A stretch of DNA of 64,000 bases from Perkinsus olseni (taxonomy: Eukaryota > Perkinsozoa > Perkinsida > Perkinsidae), in the NCBI GenBank assembly GCA_013115135.1, contig JABANP010000040.1, positions 124,001 to 188,000 of the forward strand, given 5' to 3'. Shown piece after piece: positions 43,163-54,886 of this stretch (its first letter is position 1; each line of letters begins with the position of its first letter). Both the position numbers and the translations under genes were made by a program. Under the pieces are notes generated by a model, which ran no database searches, was not told the origin of the DNA, and saw only the letters and a program-made list of their open reading frames with translations.

Positions 43163-44197
43163 TCATCGTCGGAACCTTCCCCCGCTCCTGTTGGTCTTCA
43201 ACACGATATTATCACGGTTTTTTCCTTCAGCCGAGCGTCTCTTGAAGGGTGTACGTCTGACTTGTGCAGGGGCGCTGCGACTCCCCCATCCTCCCCTTCT
43301 CGGTGCCCCATAGGAGCGAGCCCTCTGAGGGGGCGTCCGAGCCCTGCTATTAGAATACTCGCGAGCATCGCCTTCCTCTTCGTCGGGTTCTTCAATCTCC
43401 GCGACGGACTCGTCAACTTTGCATACCTTCAACAAAGAGAAGACTACGAGTCGACTCGACGCTAGCATGTTACAGGGGAACACAAACTATGACGTGGCAT
43501 CAGCTCCACTAAGAGCGCCCAATTTTCGGTTAAAAACGATCACAACCGGCAAGGCTTTCAGGTCCCGTCTAGCTATAAAACTTGTTGAAGTTTCAAAGAT
43601 TCAGCGGATGCAAACAGTCCGAAAGGCCACAGCCTGCCTCCGGCCTATTCTAACGCCTAGGATGTATGACCGGAGACGCGTCAAACTGCGTTCGCACAGC
43701 AGCATACCCGTTGAACAACATGGTCACCCCACCACAGCAGCCAGGAGCTGCTGAACGTGGGCTACCTCGATTTTCATTTCTAGCGGCTGACGCCCAAGCC
43801 GATTACGTCCGTATCGAGAAACTGCGTACCGTAGAGTACTTCCACGGTTGACAGAGCGTGTCGTGACACGTCGACGTCAGAATAACCCTTTCCGGCCCTT
43901 CTACAACACCCCCGTCTGACCTTCAGCACCGTCCCATCCACATCACGGCCATGCAGCTTCTGCTCCGCTGTCTCCGCCGCGTCACGCCGCACGAACCCAA
44001 TGAGGGCTGTCGGTATGGAACCTCTGTGGACCTGAGCCGATCTGATGCCGACAGCGTCGGTCACCACCCGATGGTGCTACTACTACCTTGACAGAAACCA
44101 CCGGACTGTTGACAGTGGACTGGAAGAGATGATACAGCTGCTGTGGCGTCACAGTAGAAGGGCAGTTCCTGACGAACACCCACGAGCCTGCGGACAT
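43163..44197 (-). CDS. RRM-domain RNA-binding protein with an Arg/Gly/Ser-rich tail
   Basis: From about 44197: MSAGSWVFVRNCPSTVTP (RNP2-like VFVRNC), LYHLFQSTV, an intron (GTAGTA...GGCTCAG), then SIPTALIGFVRRDAAETAEQ (RNP1-like region) and LHGRDVDGTVLKVRRG: one RNA-recognition motif. The last exon, about 43427-43163, has an acidic part (VAEIEEPDEEEGDAREY) and a basic tail with RSYGAPRRGGWGSRS, ending in RFRR and a TGA at 43165-43163. This is typical of an mRNA-binding or splicing-associated protein. Exons between 43500 and 43850 were not resolved. The true start could lie in an upstream exon (to about 44341). Confidence 0.65.
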
Positions 44198-44572
44198 TGG
44201 GCCCGAGTACCTGCCGAACGACGTGGGTGCACTACTAGTGGTTCGAGTATTACATGTCATGCTTCCACGCATCCTTGCCGCCACTTCCCCTCGGATAATA
44301 CGAATTAATGAACGATGTATCGTCATTAGCTGCGCCCCCACTGAAAGTGACAGAAGGATTACTGTGGTATGCGATTATGGTAAGAAGTAATATCCTCGAA
44401 GAAAGTACCGAACGTTATGGCTGAGCGAGAGGCTCCACATTCGGCGGAATTCCTAGTACTACGTCTCTGACCAACGCTACCCTAGCACCTCCCTCATGCA
44501 CAGGGAAATGATGAGCGACTCATAACCCCTCGGTACTACCCTCGATTGTGATTCCCAAATTCGCCATCTTCC

Positions 44573-44824
44573 ATGGCAACGTCGGCAGCAGAAGCCCTGG
44601 CAGTTCGCCTCCGTCGAGCGGAGGAGGATAAAAGTGGCCTGCCCAAACACAACGATAAGAATGACGTCGATTGTGATAGAGTGCACCACGGCGACACCCT
44701 GAGCATTCATTACGCCTCTAAGAGAGCTCTCTCACCGCCGTGGCCTCGTCCTTTGCGTACCACACCAGCGGACCTACGGAAACACGCTGCTCCGTGGGAA
44801 ATACTACAGCACAGATCACTATAG
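44573..44824 (+). CDS. First exon of an uncharacterised gene, faintly FKBP-like
   Basis: The ATG at 44573 opens MATSAAEALAVRLRRAEEDK, then VDCDRVHHGDTLSIHYAS. The last stretch recalls the start of FKBP-type prolyl isomerases ('GD.lsvHY.g'), but the rest of that domain could not be traced in the following kilobase, where only isolated coding-like pieces occur (e.g. LHMITEDPKACAVVYVAQ at about 45300). The frame stays open to 44824; an intron probably begins earlier. Confidence 0.28.
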   Translation: MATSAAEALAVRLRRAEEDKSGLPKHNDKNDVDCDRVHHGDTLSIHYASKRALSPPWPRPLRTTPADLRKHAAPWEILQHRSL

Positions 44825-45960
44825 GCTCTACGGCTCGACATGGCTGCTAAGCTCTTCGGAACTCGACAAGATCAGTACCCTTTGTTGTCATCTCCGCCGA
44901 CATCCTGCATAACAATCTCCTCAGCCGTTTGACCTCCCTCTTCCCCTGCGCTCCGCATTCTGAGTGGCAGCAGCAGGATCTATGAGTCGCACTACGAGGA
45001 AAGGTCTCTCACTTCCCAGCCTGCTGTCGAGTTTCATCATTCGCATTAGCGAGACGGCGTACCTGAGCAGATCTCCAACCAGGAGCTGTACATTACTACA
45101 ATTACCCCTCTGAGACTGGAAAGGAAGAGGCGATTCGACATGCCGGTTGAAAGGGAATCAGCCAACTGAAGTTGAGCAATTCCAAGTGATCTTCCCGAGC
45201 CCTAGAGTGCTCTCACAAAGTGAGACCTAGCTCGGCAGAAATAGCAACGAGTTCTCAGAGCACTACTATCGTTCCTTCGCAGATCGCAGATCTGCTGTGG
45301 CCCGAACTTCACATGATTACAGAGGACCCCAAAGCCTGTGCAGTCGTCTATGTCGCGCAGTTCGGCGTACACCCCACATCGGAGTCGAGGTCATTGACCC
45401 CATTTCTCGTGTGCGGGAAAGCGCGACTGTGGACCGTACCGCAGCAACGAATACGGAGAACACGAAGGCGGTGATATACTCGGACGCCGGAAAGCTCCTG
45501 TTAACTCATGCAGCTCAGATTGAATTCGTACAAGTATAAGATTCGAGCCATCATAGGATTGTGCAACAATTTCGAGGCGAGTGACGGTGATCCAGATGCG
45601 AAAGCACAGGGGTATGATGAGATCAAGTTGATTCGGGTTTCAATTAACCTCGCCATACACAGCGAAAAACACACGAGGGGATGGCATAAATTGGCAACTG
45701 CTGGGAGCCGCTGCTCCAACGTCTTTCCTTGGCTGCCGCAACTCGACAATATGCGCATGGTTAAACTAGCTTCAATCATGCCATTCATCAGGAACTTCGC
45801 CGAATATTTCAGATGGAAGATATTGATCGAATTCATCAATAAGAGTTTGTGTCTTCAAGCACTGCATTAGCCAATCCTCGGTTACCAAGGTGGGTGTTGG
45901 AACGACACCTGATGGAGCATGGCATGTGCAGTTTCTGCGCGAACCAAAAACAATTAGAAA

Positions 45961-46032
45961 AGCCGGATGGCGGGATCGAACCGCCGACCTTCAGTTTACA
46001 AGACTGACGCTCTACCACTAAGCTAAACCGGC
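45961..46032 (-). tRNA. tRNA-Thr (anticodon TGT)
   Basis: A complete minus strand cloverleaf of 72 nt: acceptor GCCGGTT/ATCCGGC (one mismatch), D arm GCTTAGTGGTAGAGC, anticodon stem TCAGT/ACTGA with loop CTTGTAA (TGT), T stem GGCGG/CCGCC with loop TTCGATC, discriminator T. No intron. Confidence 0.94.
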
Positions 46033-46112
46033 TTAAAATCTGCACAATGCTTCCTAGACTGACAAACCCTGCTACCGTGTTTGAGATCAAAAAGCAATCT
46101 TGCGGGTAGCTT

Positions 46113-46756
46113 GTGGTTCTTTCCAACGACAACCACCCTAGCGCCTCGGGGAGACTCCTTGTCTACGACTCCCCCGCAGAGTCTGACGAGATTGTGATAA
46201 TGTTCGACGTTCGGAATGGATTGCATCTGACCAGCGAACTCGTAGGTGATACTACAGCGGTTCGATACACGACAGCCCCCACCTCTCCAGAAAAGTGTAT
46301 TCTCATTCTCTCTAGCGGCCCACTCTTGCCAACAGTCCAGCTAGGTCTATCCGCCCAGTCCTCAACAAGGTGTTGGTCTACTGGTAGCCACTGTGAAGCC
46401 GAGCGGCAAGCGGCCAACCACCCCTCTCGTACAATGCTGCATGTAGGAGTACAAAGACCGTAGAGCACCTAGATGTACGACTCAAAGGGGCCTTCTCTCA
46501 AAATCACGATTACTTTGAGGGTGATGACGGCCTTCTTATTGGGGTACAATTACGTGACGAGGGCTTAGGAGTGACTCCTTTCTCGAGGCAGCGGTCGAGG
46601 CTCTCAATTTTGGCGCCTCCCAGTCGATTGCATAGTCCGTTGGCGGAACGCTCAATGGCAACACCGACCCCAGAGAGCATGAGGACCTTCCGAACGAACA
46701 TTGAACGTCGTGCTATACGCTTGTTCGACCGCGCTGGCGGGCAGGGTGACGGTTAG
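46113..46756 (+). CDS. Uncharacterised protein, C-terminal part
   Basis: Coding-like exons on the + strand: SGRLLVYDSPAESDEIVIMF and VRNGLHLTSELVGDTTAV (about 46146-46280), then near 46500 HDYFEGDDGLLIG, and a last stretch RSRLSILAPPSRLHSPLAER then NIERRAIRLFDRAGGQGDG, ending at a TAG at 46756. Junctions not proven. No family recognised. Confidence 0.3.
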
Positions 46757-46974
46757 CACACACGGAACGATATCGCAAATTAACCCTTCGCTCTAGCTGG
46801 GCGATTTAGCGGTCGGTGCTCACTTTATGGGACGTTGAACTCATACGCCGGCCGCTGCTGGTCCGAGCGACGGGCGAGCTACTGCAGCTGCCTGGTAAGC
46901 GCCTTCGCGTGGCAGGCGAACTCTTAGCCTGAAATGTATAGCCGCCCTTGTGACCACTAGAAGCTCCGATGGAC

Positions 46975-48005
46975 TCATGACTCCGTTACAGTGGCTGATC
47001 TCCGGGTTGGCGCAGTCGTTATTGTCATCGATGATCTTCTTCTCTTCACACCGTTACTCGACGAAGTACTAGAATTCCCCGCACTCAACCGCTTTGAGGT
47101 CCTCCTCTGAAACACCTCACTCCCTTCGGAAGACACGCCGCTGCCGGCCCCCTCTTCAGTCGCCACGGCGTCATCAGAACCCTCCATCTCAGCATCCCCA
47201 TCGGGATCGCCACTCTCGGCAGCACCCTGGCCCTCCTCTCTCTTCGCATCACCCGGGAAGCATCCGTGAGGACGCTGCGTTTCCTCAATGACTGAGTCCA
47301 TGACTTCCTCTACCCCTTCCGAAGACAGCGACGATACCCCCAGAATATCCTGACAGTTGGCAGGTGAGGCCCCAGCGTCGTCCATCTCTTGAGTAGTGAG
47401 TAGCTCCCCCTCCATAGTGCCCTCTACCGCGTCGGGCTCGATACCGTCGTCGTGTGGTGGCGGCTCGCTATTGCAGCCGAGAGGCACCAACTCCTCCAAC
47501 TCCTTCATCGGAATGGAGCTGTGCATACCAGCAAAGACGCCGAAGGTGCGAAACCTCTCCGTGTCCTCTCGATACACCCTGTCCACCAGTTCCCTCATCC
47601 TGAACCACACCAGAGTCGTCGCCAACAGCCACAGCGTAGGACCCACTGCTGGACTTGCAGGCCCTCAACAGCCTTGGCCCAGTTGTTAAGGTGCCAGCCA
47701 CTCGCCCTGGGAGAGCTCTCCAGCCACACCATCGCTGATGCAACCTTGAATCCTCGGCTCTGAAGCACAAAGTAAAGCTCAACCGAATCAGAACGACACG
47801 GCGGAAAACTGTTGCCACCACGACGCTGGTTATGGCTCACTCTAAGATACTCCGCCAAGCCACCCGAGTCCAAAGTAGAGATGTCCTTCCAGGCAGTGGT
47901 GTCAGACGAACCAGGCATAGAGACTATAAACGAATACAGCGTAGCACCACTCGAACCCATCGCCCCTCCAGCCACGGATGATGACCAACACAACCGCAGA
48001 GCCAC
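46975..48005 (-). CDS. Acidic, Ser/Glu-rich protein with basic nuclear-localisation-like C-terminus
   Basis: From the ATG at 48005 the N-terminal part contains YLRVSHNQRRGGNSFPPC and ASGWHLNNWAKAVEGL. A second frame, probably after an intron near 47660, reads MRELVDRVYREDTERFRTF, SSIPMKELEELVPLG, a long acidic Glu/Asp/Ser stretch, and a tail with two basic clusters (RRTSKRLS and VKRRRSS), stop at 46977-46975. The acid-rich middle plus bipartite basic tail suggests a nuclear protein. The junction of the two parts is not in phase with canonical sites, so they could be separate genes. Family unknown. Confidence 0.42.
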
Positions 48006-48052
48006 TACGGTGGTGGGTTGTGTGAAACTACTACCAGGAATACGTTCTCAAG

Positions 48053-49085
48053 TCAAGCGCCTAGGGCTAAGTCAATCTTATCTGCAGATATATCACAACT
48101 TGGATGATGATGACGGATCTCCAGCAGTACGAGATCCATATCAAGATCTCTCGGCCCAGGGCAGCGGCCAGCAAGGAACTCTTCTCTGGCCAGGCCTTCC
48201 CACTGGGCCGGTTTGCGTATCAGCACCTTCACGTCCAGCCCGTCCAAGAACTTAAGGAACTCCTTCCAAGTGGACTCAGTGCGGACAGCACTGCAGAGGT
48301 AACACACCGCGTCAGGTCTCATCCTTCTCACTGTTGCCATCAGGTCACCAACAATCGTCGGGTCGTAGGTGAGGTCCGCGCCAATGATGACATCCGCGGC
48401 TTCCAAGGAGCCATCCCCGCCAAGGTCGCCCCACGCCAGCTGCGCAGTCTCCACGTTGTCACAAGCGTTTGCCTTCACGTTGGCCTCGAGCGCCTTCACC
48501 ACCAAGGCATTGCCGTCCGTGAGTAGAACACTACGGGCAGCACAAAACTTGGCGGCAACCAGCCCGACAAGACCACTGCCAGAGCCGAGCTCGAGGACGT
48601 CTTTGCCTTCGACTACCGATTTGTTAGCGACTAACCAGCTGGCAAGGTACCGACCGGCTTCCCATTGTGACAGGCCGGTGGTGCCCTGCTCAATGAAGCG
48701 ACCCGAGACGTCATACCCCAGAGAGATGGAGGACTCGTTCACTTGATAGGTGATGAACCCTCGCTCACTCTCGGGGCTGGCCAGCTTCAAGGGCGTTCTC
48801 AGCGATAAATTCATACCACTCGTCGCGCACTTCATCGGTAGACCGTCCCAGCTCAGCCACCAGGCGCTTGACGAAGGCAACCGAGTACTTCAACGGCGGT
48901 AGACAATCGAGGTCGGCGTGGATGGTCTGATCGATGAGCACCTCCTGAGCCTCCCAAGAAACATAAGGAACAAGTAGAGGGGTCCAGGGTATGGACGAGG
49001 GTGGGTAGAGAGAGAAGTAATAATGAGACAGAGAAAGGCAAGGTGCAACCTCTGTAGAGCAACTGCCCTGCCCGCCAGAGGTCAT
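48053..49085 (-). CDS. FAM86/EEF2KMT-type protein-lysine methyltransferase
   Basis: The C-terminal 230 residues form a seven-beta-strand SAM methyltransferase of family 16: GTTGLSQWEAGRYLASWL, motif I VLELGSGSGLVGLVAAKF, LLTDGN, AADVIIGADLTYDP. The upstream part (48765-49085) matches the FAM86 N-terminus: EVLIDQTIHADLDCLPPLKY, VAFVKRLVAELG, DEWYEFIAENALE. In animals EEF2KMT trimethylates elongation factor 2. A probable intron near 48960-49060 removes a hydrophobic stretch after the first exon. The N- and C-terminal parts are one base out of frame with each other at a CCCC run (48773-48776); a 46-nt intron could mend the frame only by removing the conserved DEWYEF segment. Confidence 0.82.
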
Positions 49086-49197
49086 CGCTTATAAAGGAAC
49101 TGAAGGGGAAATCAATCCGATTACGGACAGAATCGCCCTTTAAAAACTCAGCGTTGACATCTAGCAGGGCTATTGAAAAGTTATATTAAGATGGCAT

Positions 49198-51680
49198 TCA
49201 TGCAGTCAAGGCATTGGGGTTGTTGGGAATAATATTATTGAAGCTTGAGGATTCCACCGCCACCACAACCCTGTCCCTCAAGGCTGTTAATTTCTCCACT
49301 GATATTGAATTGGTAATACACTCGACCAACTCAGCTAGCTTCTCCTTCACGCCAGACGATGATGATGGCCCGGAACTGAAACAAAGGCGAAAGCATCGCT
49401 AACACGTCCCCTGAAAGATGTCGGAACCCTCAATCAGTCGTCGCTGGGTGACGATGCTATGTTGGTATCGAGCCTAGCTCTTCTAGCCCGAGACACCATA
49501 GAATCTCACGCCATAGCTAGACCCGTGCGGTACCTCTCAGTTGCAGCTGCTGCTCGTCGTGCCTCTATTAGTCTGCTGATACCATTGGTGACATGCATGC
49601 GTATTCCCACAGCAAAAAGGTCGGATCGGATAGGAAACGGGAAGGGATGTCGTACCACTACGTTATCAAGAGCGTAGTCCTCATCCCCGATGCCCTCCCA
49701 ATCCACGTAGTTGCCACCGAGCATCACCGCAACGCTAACGACTGCGTTCGCGCCCTTCCGAGCTCCAAAGCCTCGGGGGACGTCCACTTGGTGAAGTAAG
49801 GCAAGCTTTCCTCGATCAGTGCATACCACCAGACGAGCAGCTGCCCAGCCTTCCCTCATCCCTTAGCAATCTTGCAGACTCTTGCAATCTCCCAACGCGA
49901 TCACCCATCTTCACAATACTCTGCATTACCTCCTCAGCAGTCGCCCCCGCCAACAACAAGGCCTTCCCTCTAGCCGCAATGGCGTCCCAAGCACATCCGA
50001 ATTTACCATTAGGAAGCGACACGTCACGTCGACTGGTGGACCCGTGCACGCGCACATCAGGATCGCCTTCCTCTAACACGATCGCCATCAAACCCGACGC
50101 CGTCTCGAACTTCCTGGCGCCCCCAGTTGATCCGAGGGCAGCTCCCGGTACCTAAATTCCCGAGCGCACTGCGAAGATTGCTCAGCCTGAGAGCTCACCC
50201 TCGCAGCACAGCTGTCCAGTAGTCCCAGCATTTATTCCAGTTGCTGACTCGCCTCTGCGCAGACACTTTCTCCTCTAGCTCCTTCTTCTCCTTCACCACA
50301 GCGTCTCGCGACTCCATCAACTTTGCCAGCTAAGGCGGCAAGTCCACAGCAATGAGTTCTTTCCTGTCCGCTACATTCTTCATGTCCCTCTCTTCCTTTT
50401 CCTGCAGCTCAGTACACTTGCGGGATATATACCCATCAGCCACAGTCTTTAGGAGCAGTTCTGCGTAGTCGCCATCTTCACCTGACGCAACCATAGAGCT
50501 CCCGTGAACCTGTTGGTTGAAAAGGCCCGCTGCTCCCAGCAGGGAGCGATGCCTTGCGATGGCGCCCATGTCCGAGGAATTCCAACTCGAGCTGATAGCC
50601 GCTGATAAGGCCAGGCTCAATCGTCGACTCGAAGGACCGGATGATTGGGTTGGAAGAGGTCATACTCCTCCAAAATAGCGGATTCTCAACCGTCTCGGAA
50701 ATAGAATGAAAACGACGTGAAGTTCGTCTTAGCGAGAAGCGACTTCAACCAGGCCACAGTAACGGCTGGCCGAAACAAGCCCAGCCAGACATGAATCAAC
50801 TTCGGTTAGTTCGAGTTAAGTAGAAGCGGTTGTCACTACACCGACACTATACGGTACTTGTGCAGGGGTGAGGCGCATCCCCAACCACCGTACTACCTGC
50901 CGCCTCAATTGAACTATCGACGATCAGCCGACCATATTTCCGGACTATATCAGCAGCTCGAGCCTCCTGCTCAGCAAGAGATACCTAAAGTCTCGCATAA
51001 GCCACACGCTTCGCTCCGCTCGCTGGCGCTGTCACCCTAGCGTCTTGGAGGCTGCATTCCGCTCTGAGCTCTTCCCGCTTCCTATGTCCCATCGCGAGCT
51101 GCCCTTCCAACGCGAATCGATCAATAATTTCTTGCCAATATCGCAGCAGCTCCTCTCTAGCTTCGGACGGCCGCCATGCCATCGAGCCAGTGGGGGTCTT
51201 AGATTCGACAACAGCTGACTTGCACCTGTCGAGGCAGTCATTTGCCCGTGCAAATCTGCCCTCTCAGGATCAACCCGGGATCAAATACTACTACGACGTA
51301 TTACCCCGTGCCGCTCTAGGTGAGCAAGGGTGACGACTGCCCAGCACTACCTTTCCCTGAATATCTCCTCAACATCCTCGGACCACCCACCCAGGGACTC
51401 GACATCCGCGAGTATCCTCTCACGCGCTTGAAGGGCTACTCTCTTTCTCATCTGAAGTCCACTAAGCGGCTCCACGCCAACGCGCAAATAAATCGGCTAA
51501 CCTCAATCTCCTGCATTTTGGCAATTTCTATCTTCCTACGGACAGCCGCCGTTCGCCTCCTCAAATCGTTCCGCAAGACCGCGACCGCCAACTCTGACAC
51601 TCCCGCGCCCTCCGACCCAATCCTGAGTGCGACGTTAGGACGACACACGCGAAGGCCACCTTTCTTGTAACAACAACAAC
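49198..51680 (-). CDS. Uncharacterised coiled-coil protein
   Basis: A series of short minus strand exons, many ending at good donors: AVLRNDLRRRTAAVRRKIEI (51.6 kb), MRKRVALQARERILADVESL (about 51.4 kb), ARANDCLDRCKSAVVES and EAREELLRYWQEIIDRFALE (51.2-51.0 kb), LLKTVADGYISRKCTELQEK (50.4 kb), ESRDAVVKEKKELEEKV (50.3 kb), ATAEEVMQSIVKMGDRVGRL (about 49.9 kb), LHQVDVPRGFGARKG (49.8 kb). The last exon is GVKEKLAELVECITNSI, stop at 49200-49198. The long charged heptad-like segments indicate a coiled coil; a structural or ciliary role is possible but not shown. The 5' end is uncertain. Confidence 0.5.
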
Positions 51681-52123
51681 CGCCGCCGCAACGCAGAGAC
51701 CTTCACTCCCTCTCACTCCTCGATTGTTTTCTCCAGCAAGTCCGATACATCTTGGAGGTCATCAGTGCCGGCTTCATCAGCAGCGGTCTCGACTACTTCG
51801 TAGAGAAGATTAACGACGCCTTCTCGACGACCGCGTATGGATCCACCGGCTCCTCCTGCTGCTGGGTCTCTTCTCCAACCCCATCACATAGTTCGGAAGC
51901 TTCGTCGTCATCCCGTCGAACCAGCTGAGTTCTAAATAACTCGGATAACACAACTTTACCATAACCTTGACCAGCCGCACCAACTAGACGCTATCTCTCT
52001 TCAGGCCTCCGATATAGAACACTGTTCTTTCAATCAGCATCAGCCATTTTACTTCGATCACGCGCCCCCTATGTGTCAGCATCACTGCGTACCCTCTTCC
52101 GCTCACCAGAGTTATTATCATGT

Positions 52124-52772
52124 TCAGTTGCTTAGAAATTGCAGAGACCGAAGGATGAGTTCGCTCCTGTCGTGAGCCACGTTCCATCGAAGCCTACTCA
52201 CTCTCGTAGAAATAAGAATGTCGACGATAAGTTCAGAGACGCAGTTCGCGATCAAGAGAACCATCCGGGCCGACTCACGGAGAGACGGCGAACTCTTCTC
52301 CTTCTTCAATCGTGTCCTCAATCACCGGAACGTGCCACTCTTGAGTCTGTTCCGCGAGCGTCCCATCGTCTCCAGCTACGCCGATCGGTCTACTGGTACG
52401 TCTTCGCGAACCCTGAATGACCGCAGATGCCATTTAGAGAGGGCTTCGCCACCCCGATGCTGACCTTGAAGCCGCATGCAGATTGGCGATAGGCCGCAGC
52501 CGACTGCTCCGTGTCGAAGTTCTCCTTACTGGTCTCGTCTATCTCACTGATTTCAAATCCACCAGCCATCTGTCGGGAGCCATTAGACTCCATAAACTCC
52601 GATGGATCAGCGTCCGAGTAACCTGTGCAAGCCTACACACAACTCCGCGGAGTCCCACAAGCCCACTGCTATGTCGGAGTATGCGCTTAAGCTCGGTATG
52701 TGATACGATGGACTTCTTTCCCGTTCCCTTCCTAGCACTCTTAATGCTCGTACCAACATCACTGTATAGCAT
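52124..52772 (-). CDS. Small uncharacterised, probably nuclear protein
   Basis: Four exons join in phase. From the ATG at 52772: SDVGTSIKSARKGTGKKSIV and ELKRILRHS; a 44-nt intron; DADPSEFMESNGSRQMAGGF with EISEIDETSKENFDTEQ; an intron of about 52 nt; SRRRTSRPIGVAGDDGTLAE with EEGEEFAVSP; an intron; and RLRWNVAHDRSELILRSLQF, stop at 52126-52124. About 170 residues, Ser/Glu-rich with basic patches at both ends. Not recognised. It lies 41 bases downstream of tRNA-Thr(AGT) on the same strand. Confidence 0.58.
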
Positions 52773-52812
52773 ACCATCCTGGGAAGCGGAAGACGGGCTG
52801 AAAAGGAGAACA

Positions 52813-52885
52813 AGCCTTCTGCCGGAGTTGAACCGACGACCTCCCGCTTACTAAGCGGGTGCTCTACCAACTAAGCTAAGAAGGC
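52813..52885 (-). tRNA. tRNA-Thr (anticodon AGT)
   Basis: A complete minus strand cloverleaf of 73 nt: acceptor GCCTTCT/AGAAGGC fully paired, A-box TAGCTTAGTTGG, anticodon stem CCCGC/GCGGG with loop TTAGTAA (AGT), T stem GTCGG/CCGGC with loop TTCAACT. No intron. This is the second Thr tRNA of the window; the two differ in sequence and so are not a recent duplicate. Confidence 0.95.
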
Positions 52886-53005
52886 TGACGAGTACTAATT
52901 CGTGAGGGCAGGCGTCAGCCGAGCACTCATCTGAATCCAATGATCAGACTTACATTATGTTCGAAAGTGTTTCTCGTCTGTGCGTCTGTGGCGTTTCGTA
53001 ACCTC

Positions 53006-54600
53006 CTAAACCGTATGACCTGAACATAGAAATTCAACGAAGCCCACACCAATAGCGGTTCTCTCAGGCGCTCTCATCCCGCAGTCACCCGCCCTACTCA
53101 GACACTCCACTCGGCGAGAAGTCAACAGCTCCAGCATTGAGAACAGGCGATAGCTGCTGGGTCGATGATCCGACCGATTGCCGCACTCCCGTGCCTCCAC
53201 GCGGACTCTGCCAAGTGTCCTGCCACAGAAGTCAGCAAATGGATCAGAGAAGGTCAACCATACTTCGTCCTCTTGACTCGTCATATCCGTATCCATCTCA
53301 ATACCATTAACGGCGTCTCCAACAGCCTCAGCGGTTTCCGGAGATCCTTGCATGTCGACATCACTCTGAGCATCGCTCCACTCGCCTTCAGGCTCCTCGC
53401 CTTGGACTTGTGTTAGCTGCTGCGTCGTGGGCGAGGGCACTGGGAACGAAGCTAGAGGACGTGTATCCTTAGCACCTGATAGCACGGTATCTCGCGGGTC
53501 TCCCAGAGTAACTGAAGACAGCCTTACCGCCGCGGTTCTTCCCCCGTGATTCGAGCATTCCCATAGGTTGAGTGGTCGTGGCTCCCTGCGTCAGGTCTCC
53601 GAGCTCGCTCAACAGCCTCGAGTCGTCCGAGTCAATCAGAGGAGACCCGCCATCCCGACTTGCCGAGCGGGGGCATCGGCGTCTTCTGCCTTCTCGCCAG
53701 AGCCGAAGACGGAGGCTTAGAGCTGAGAGTAGGCACACACTCAAGGAAAACACCCTTCATGCACTTTCTAAGTCGACTGCAACCCATCACGACTCAGGAC
53801 CCGACTACTACGACTCACTCTCTCTTCGGATCCGGCGAGGCAATATCTTCCTCCACGTCTGTAGGTGGCACCTCCACCGACGGCTCGGGCTGTGACCTAT
53901 TGGTGACGACCTCCTTCACAGGTCGGCTCTCAGCTTGCCCCTGGCAGAGTGACAGGCTACAGAGCGGCAGAGGCTATCCCACCATCACTTGAGTTGGGAA
54001 CTCCAACGGTACTGTCCCAAGAAAGTCATCCCTGCTGCTATCGCTCCTACCGGTTAGACTCGTGCGTCGTATCCACCTACACCAACAAGAATCCTGATCG
54101 ACCCCGACGACGAGCCTAGTACTACGACTGCGTACTTCAGCGGAGTAGTATGGTTGCCTCCAAGACCAGTCTTGTTCGGCGTGCCAACCGTCGAGGATGG
54201 TGACGCATCGCCACCAAGGCCAGCAGCAGGTCTGCCCTCAGGCAACCTCTCCGCTCCTGAGACCCCAGGTGGTGTGGCGGCACCCGGCAGCTCAATCCTC
54301 ACCATGGTCCGACGTGAAGGTGTTGGAGTCCATAGGAGACAACGGCTCCTCCACAGACACCATCAAGGATGATGGCTCGACAGGCTCCCTACTACTGCTC
54401 TCTCCCGATCTAGGGCTGCTGCCCTCCTTCCGACCAGTCATCCTCTTCCCACCACCACCATTCGATGAATCCGACGGACTGGAAATTAGGAGTATACGAA
54501 GGAGTGGTATGAGTATGTACGCATTCACAAATGCCAACCTTCCCTCCTCTATCACCTCTCCTCTCCCTTCCTATAATGCCGAGTCCGTCTAGTACTGAAG
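53006..54600 (-). CDS. Uncharacterised disordered Ser/Gly/Pro-rich protein
   Basis: Minus strand stretches read as one disordered protein: a Ser/Gly-rich piece with RMTGRKEGSSPRSGESSSR near 54.4 kb, TVGTPNKTGLGGNHTTPLK near 54.15 kb, EVPPTDVEEDIASPDPKRE near 53.85 kb, and a last acidic part AVRLSSVTLGDPRDTVLSG with DAQSDVDMQGSPETAEAVGD and EDEVWLTFSDPFADFCG, ending at a TGA at 53008-53006. Alternative frames are open in the middle, so the exon structure and the number of genes are unresolved. No domain recognised. Confidence 0.35.
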
Positions 54601-54886
54601 CCCACAGACTTCGTCGATCGGCCACCTTCCGTGTCAGCTCGTCGAAGCGATGACTTCTGCTTCATCATGCAACCACCAACAACACTATTGGACCGGTCCC
54701 TTCCACTTCACCTCAATTACAACACAACTTCGCTCCGCTAAAAATATTAAACTGAATCATACAAAGGTTCACACTATCAATTTTCCGACGTTCAGAACAG
54801 TCTCGTGTAAAAATCGACTGGGCTTCCGGACGATCGCCTCGGGCCCGATACAACCTTTCGGTAGGCAATCCAGCACCACCGTACCG

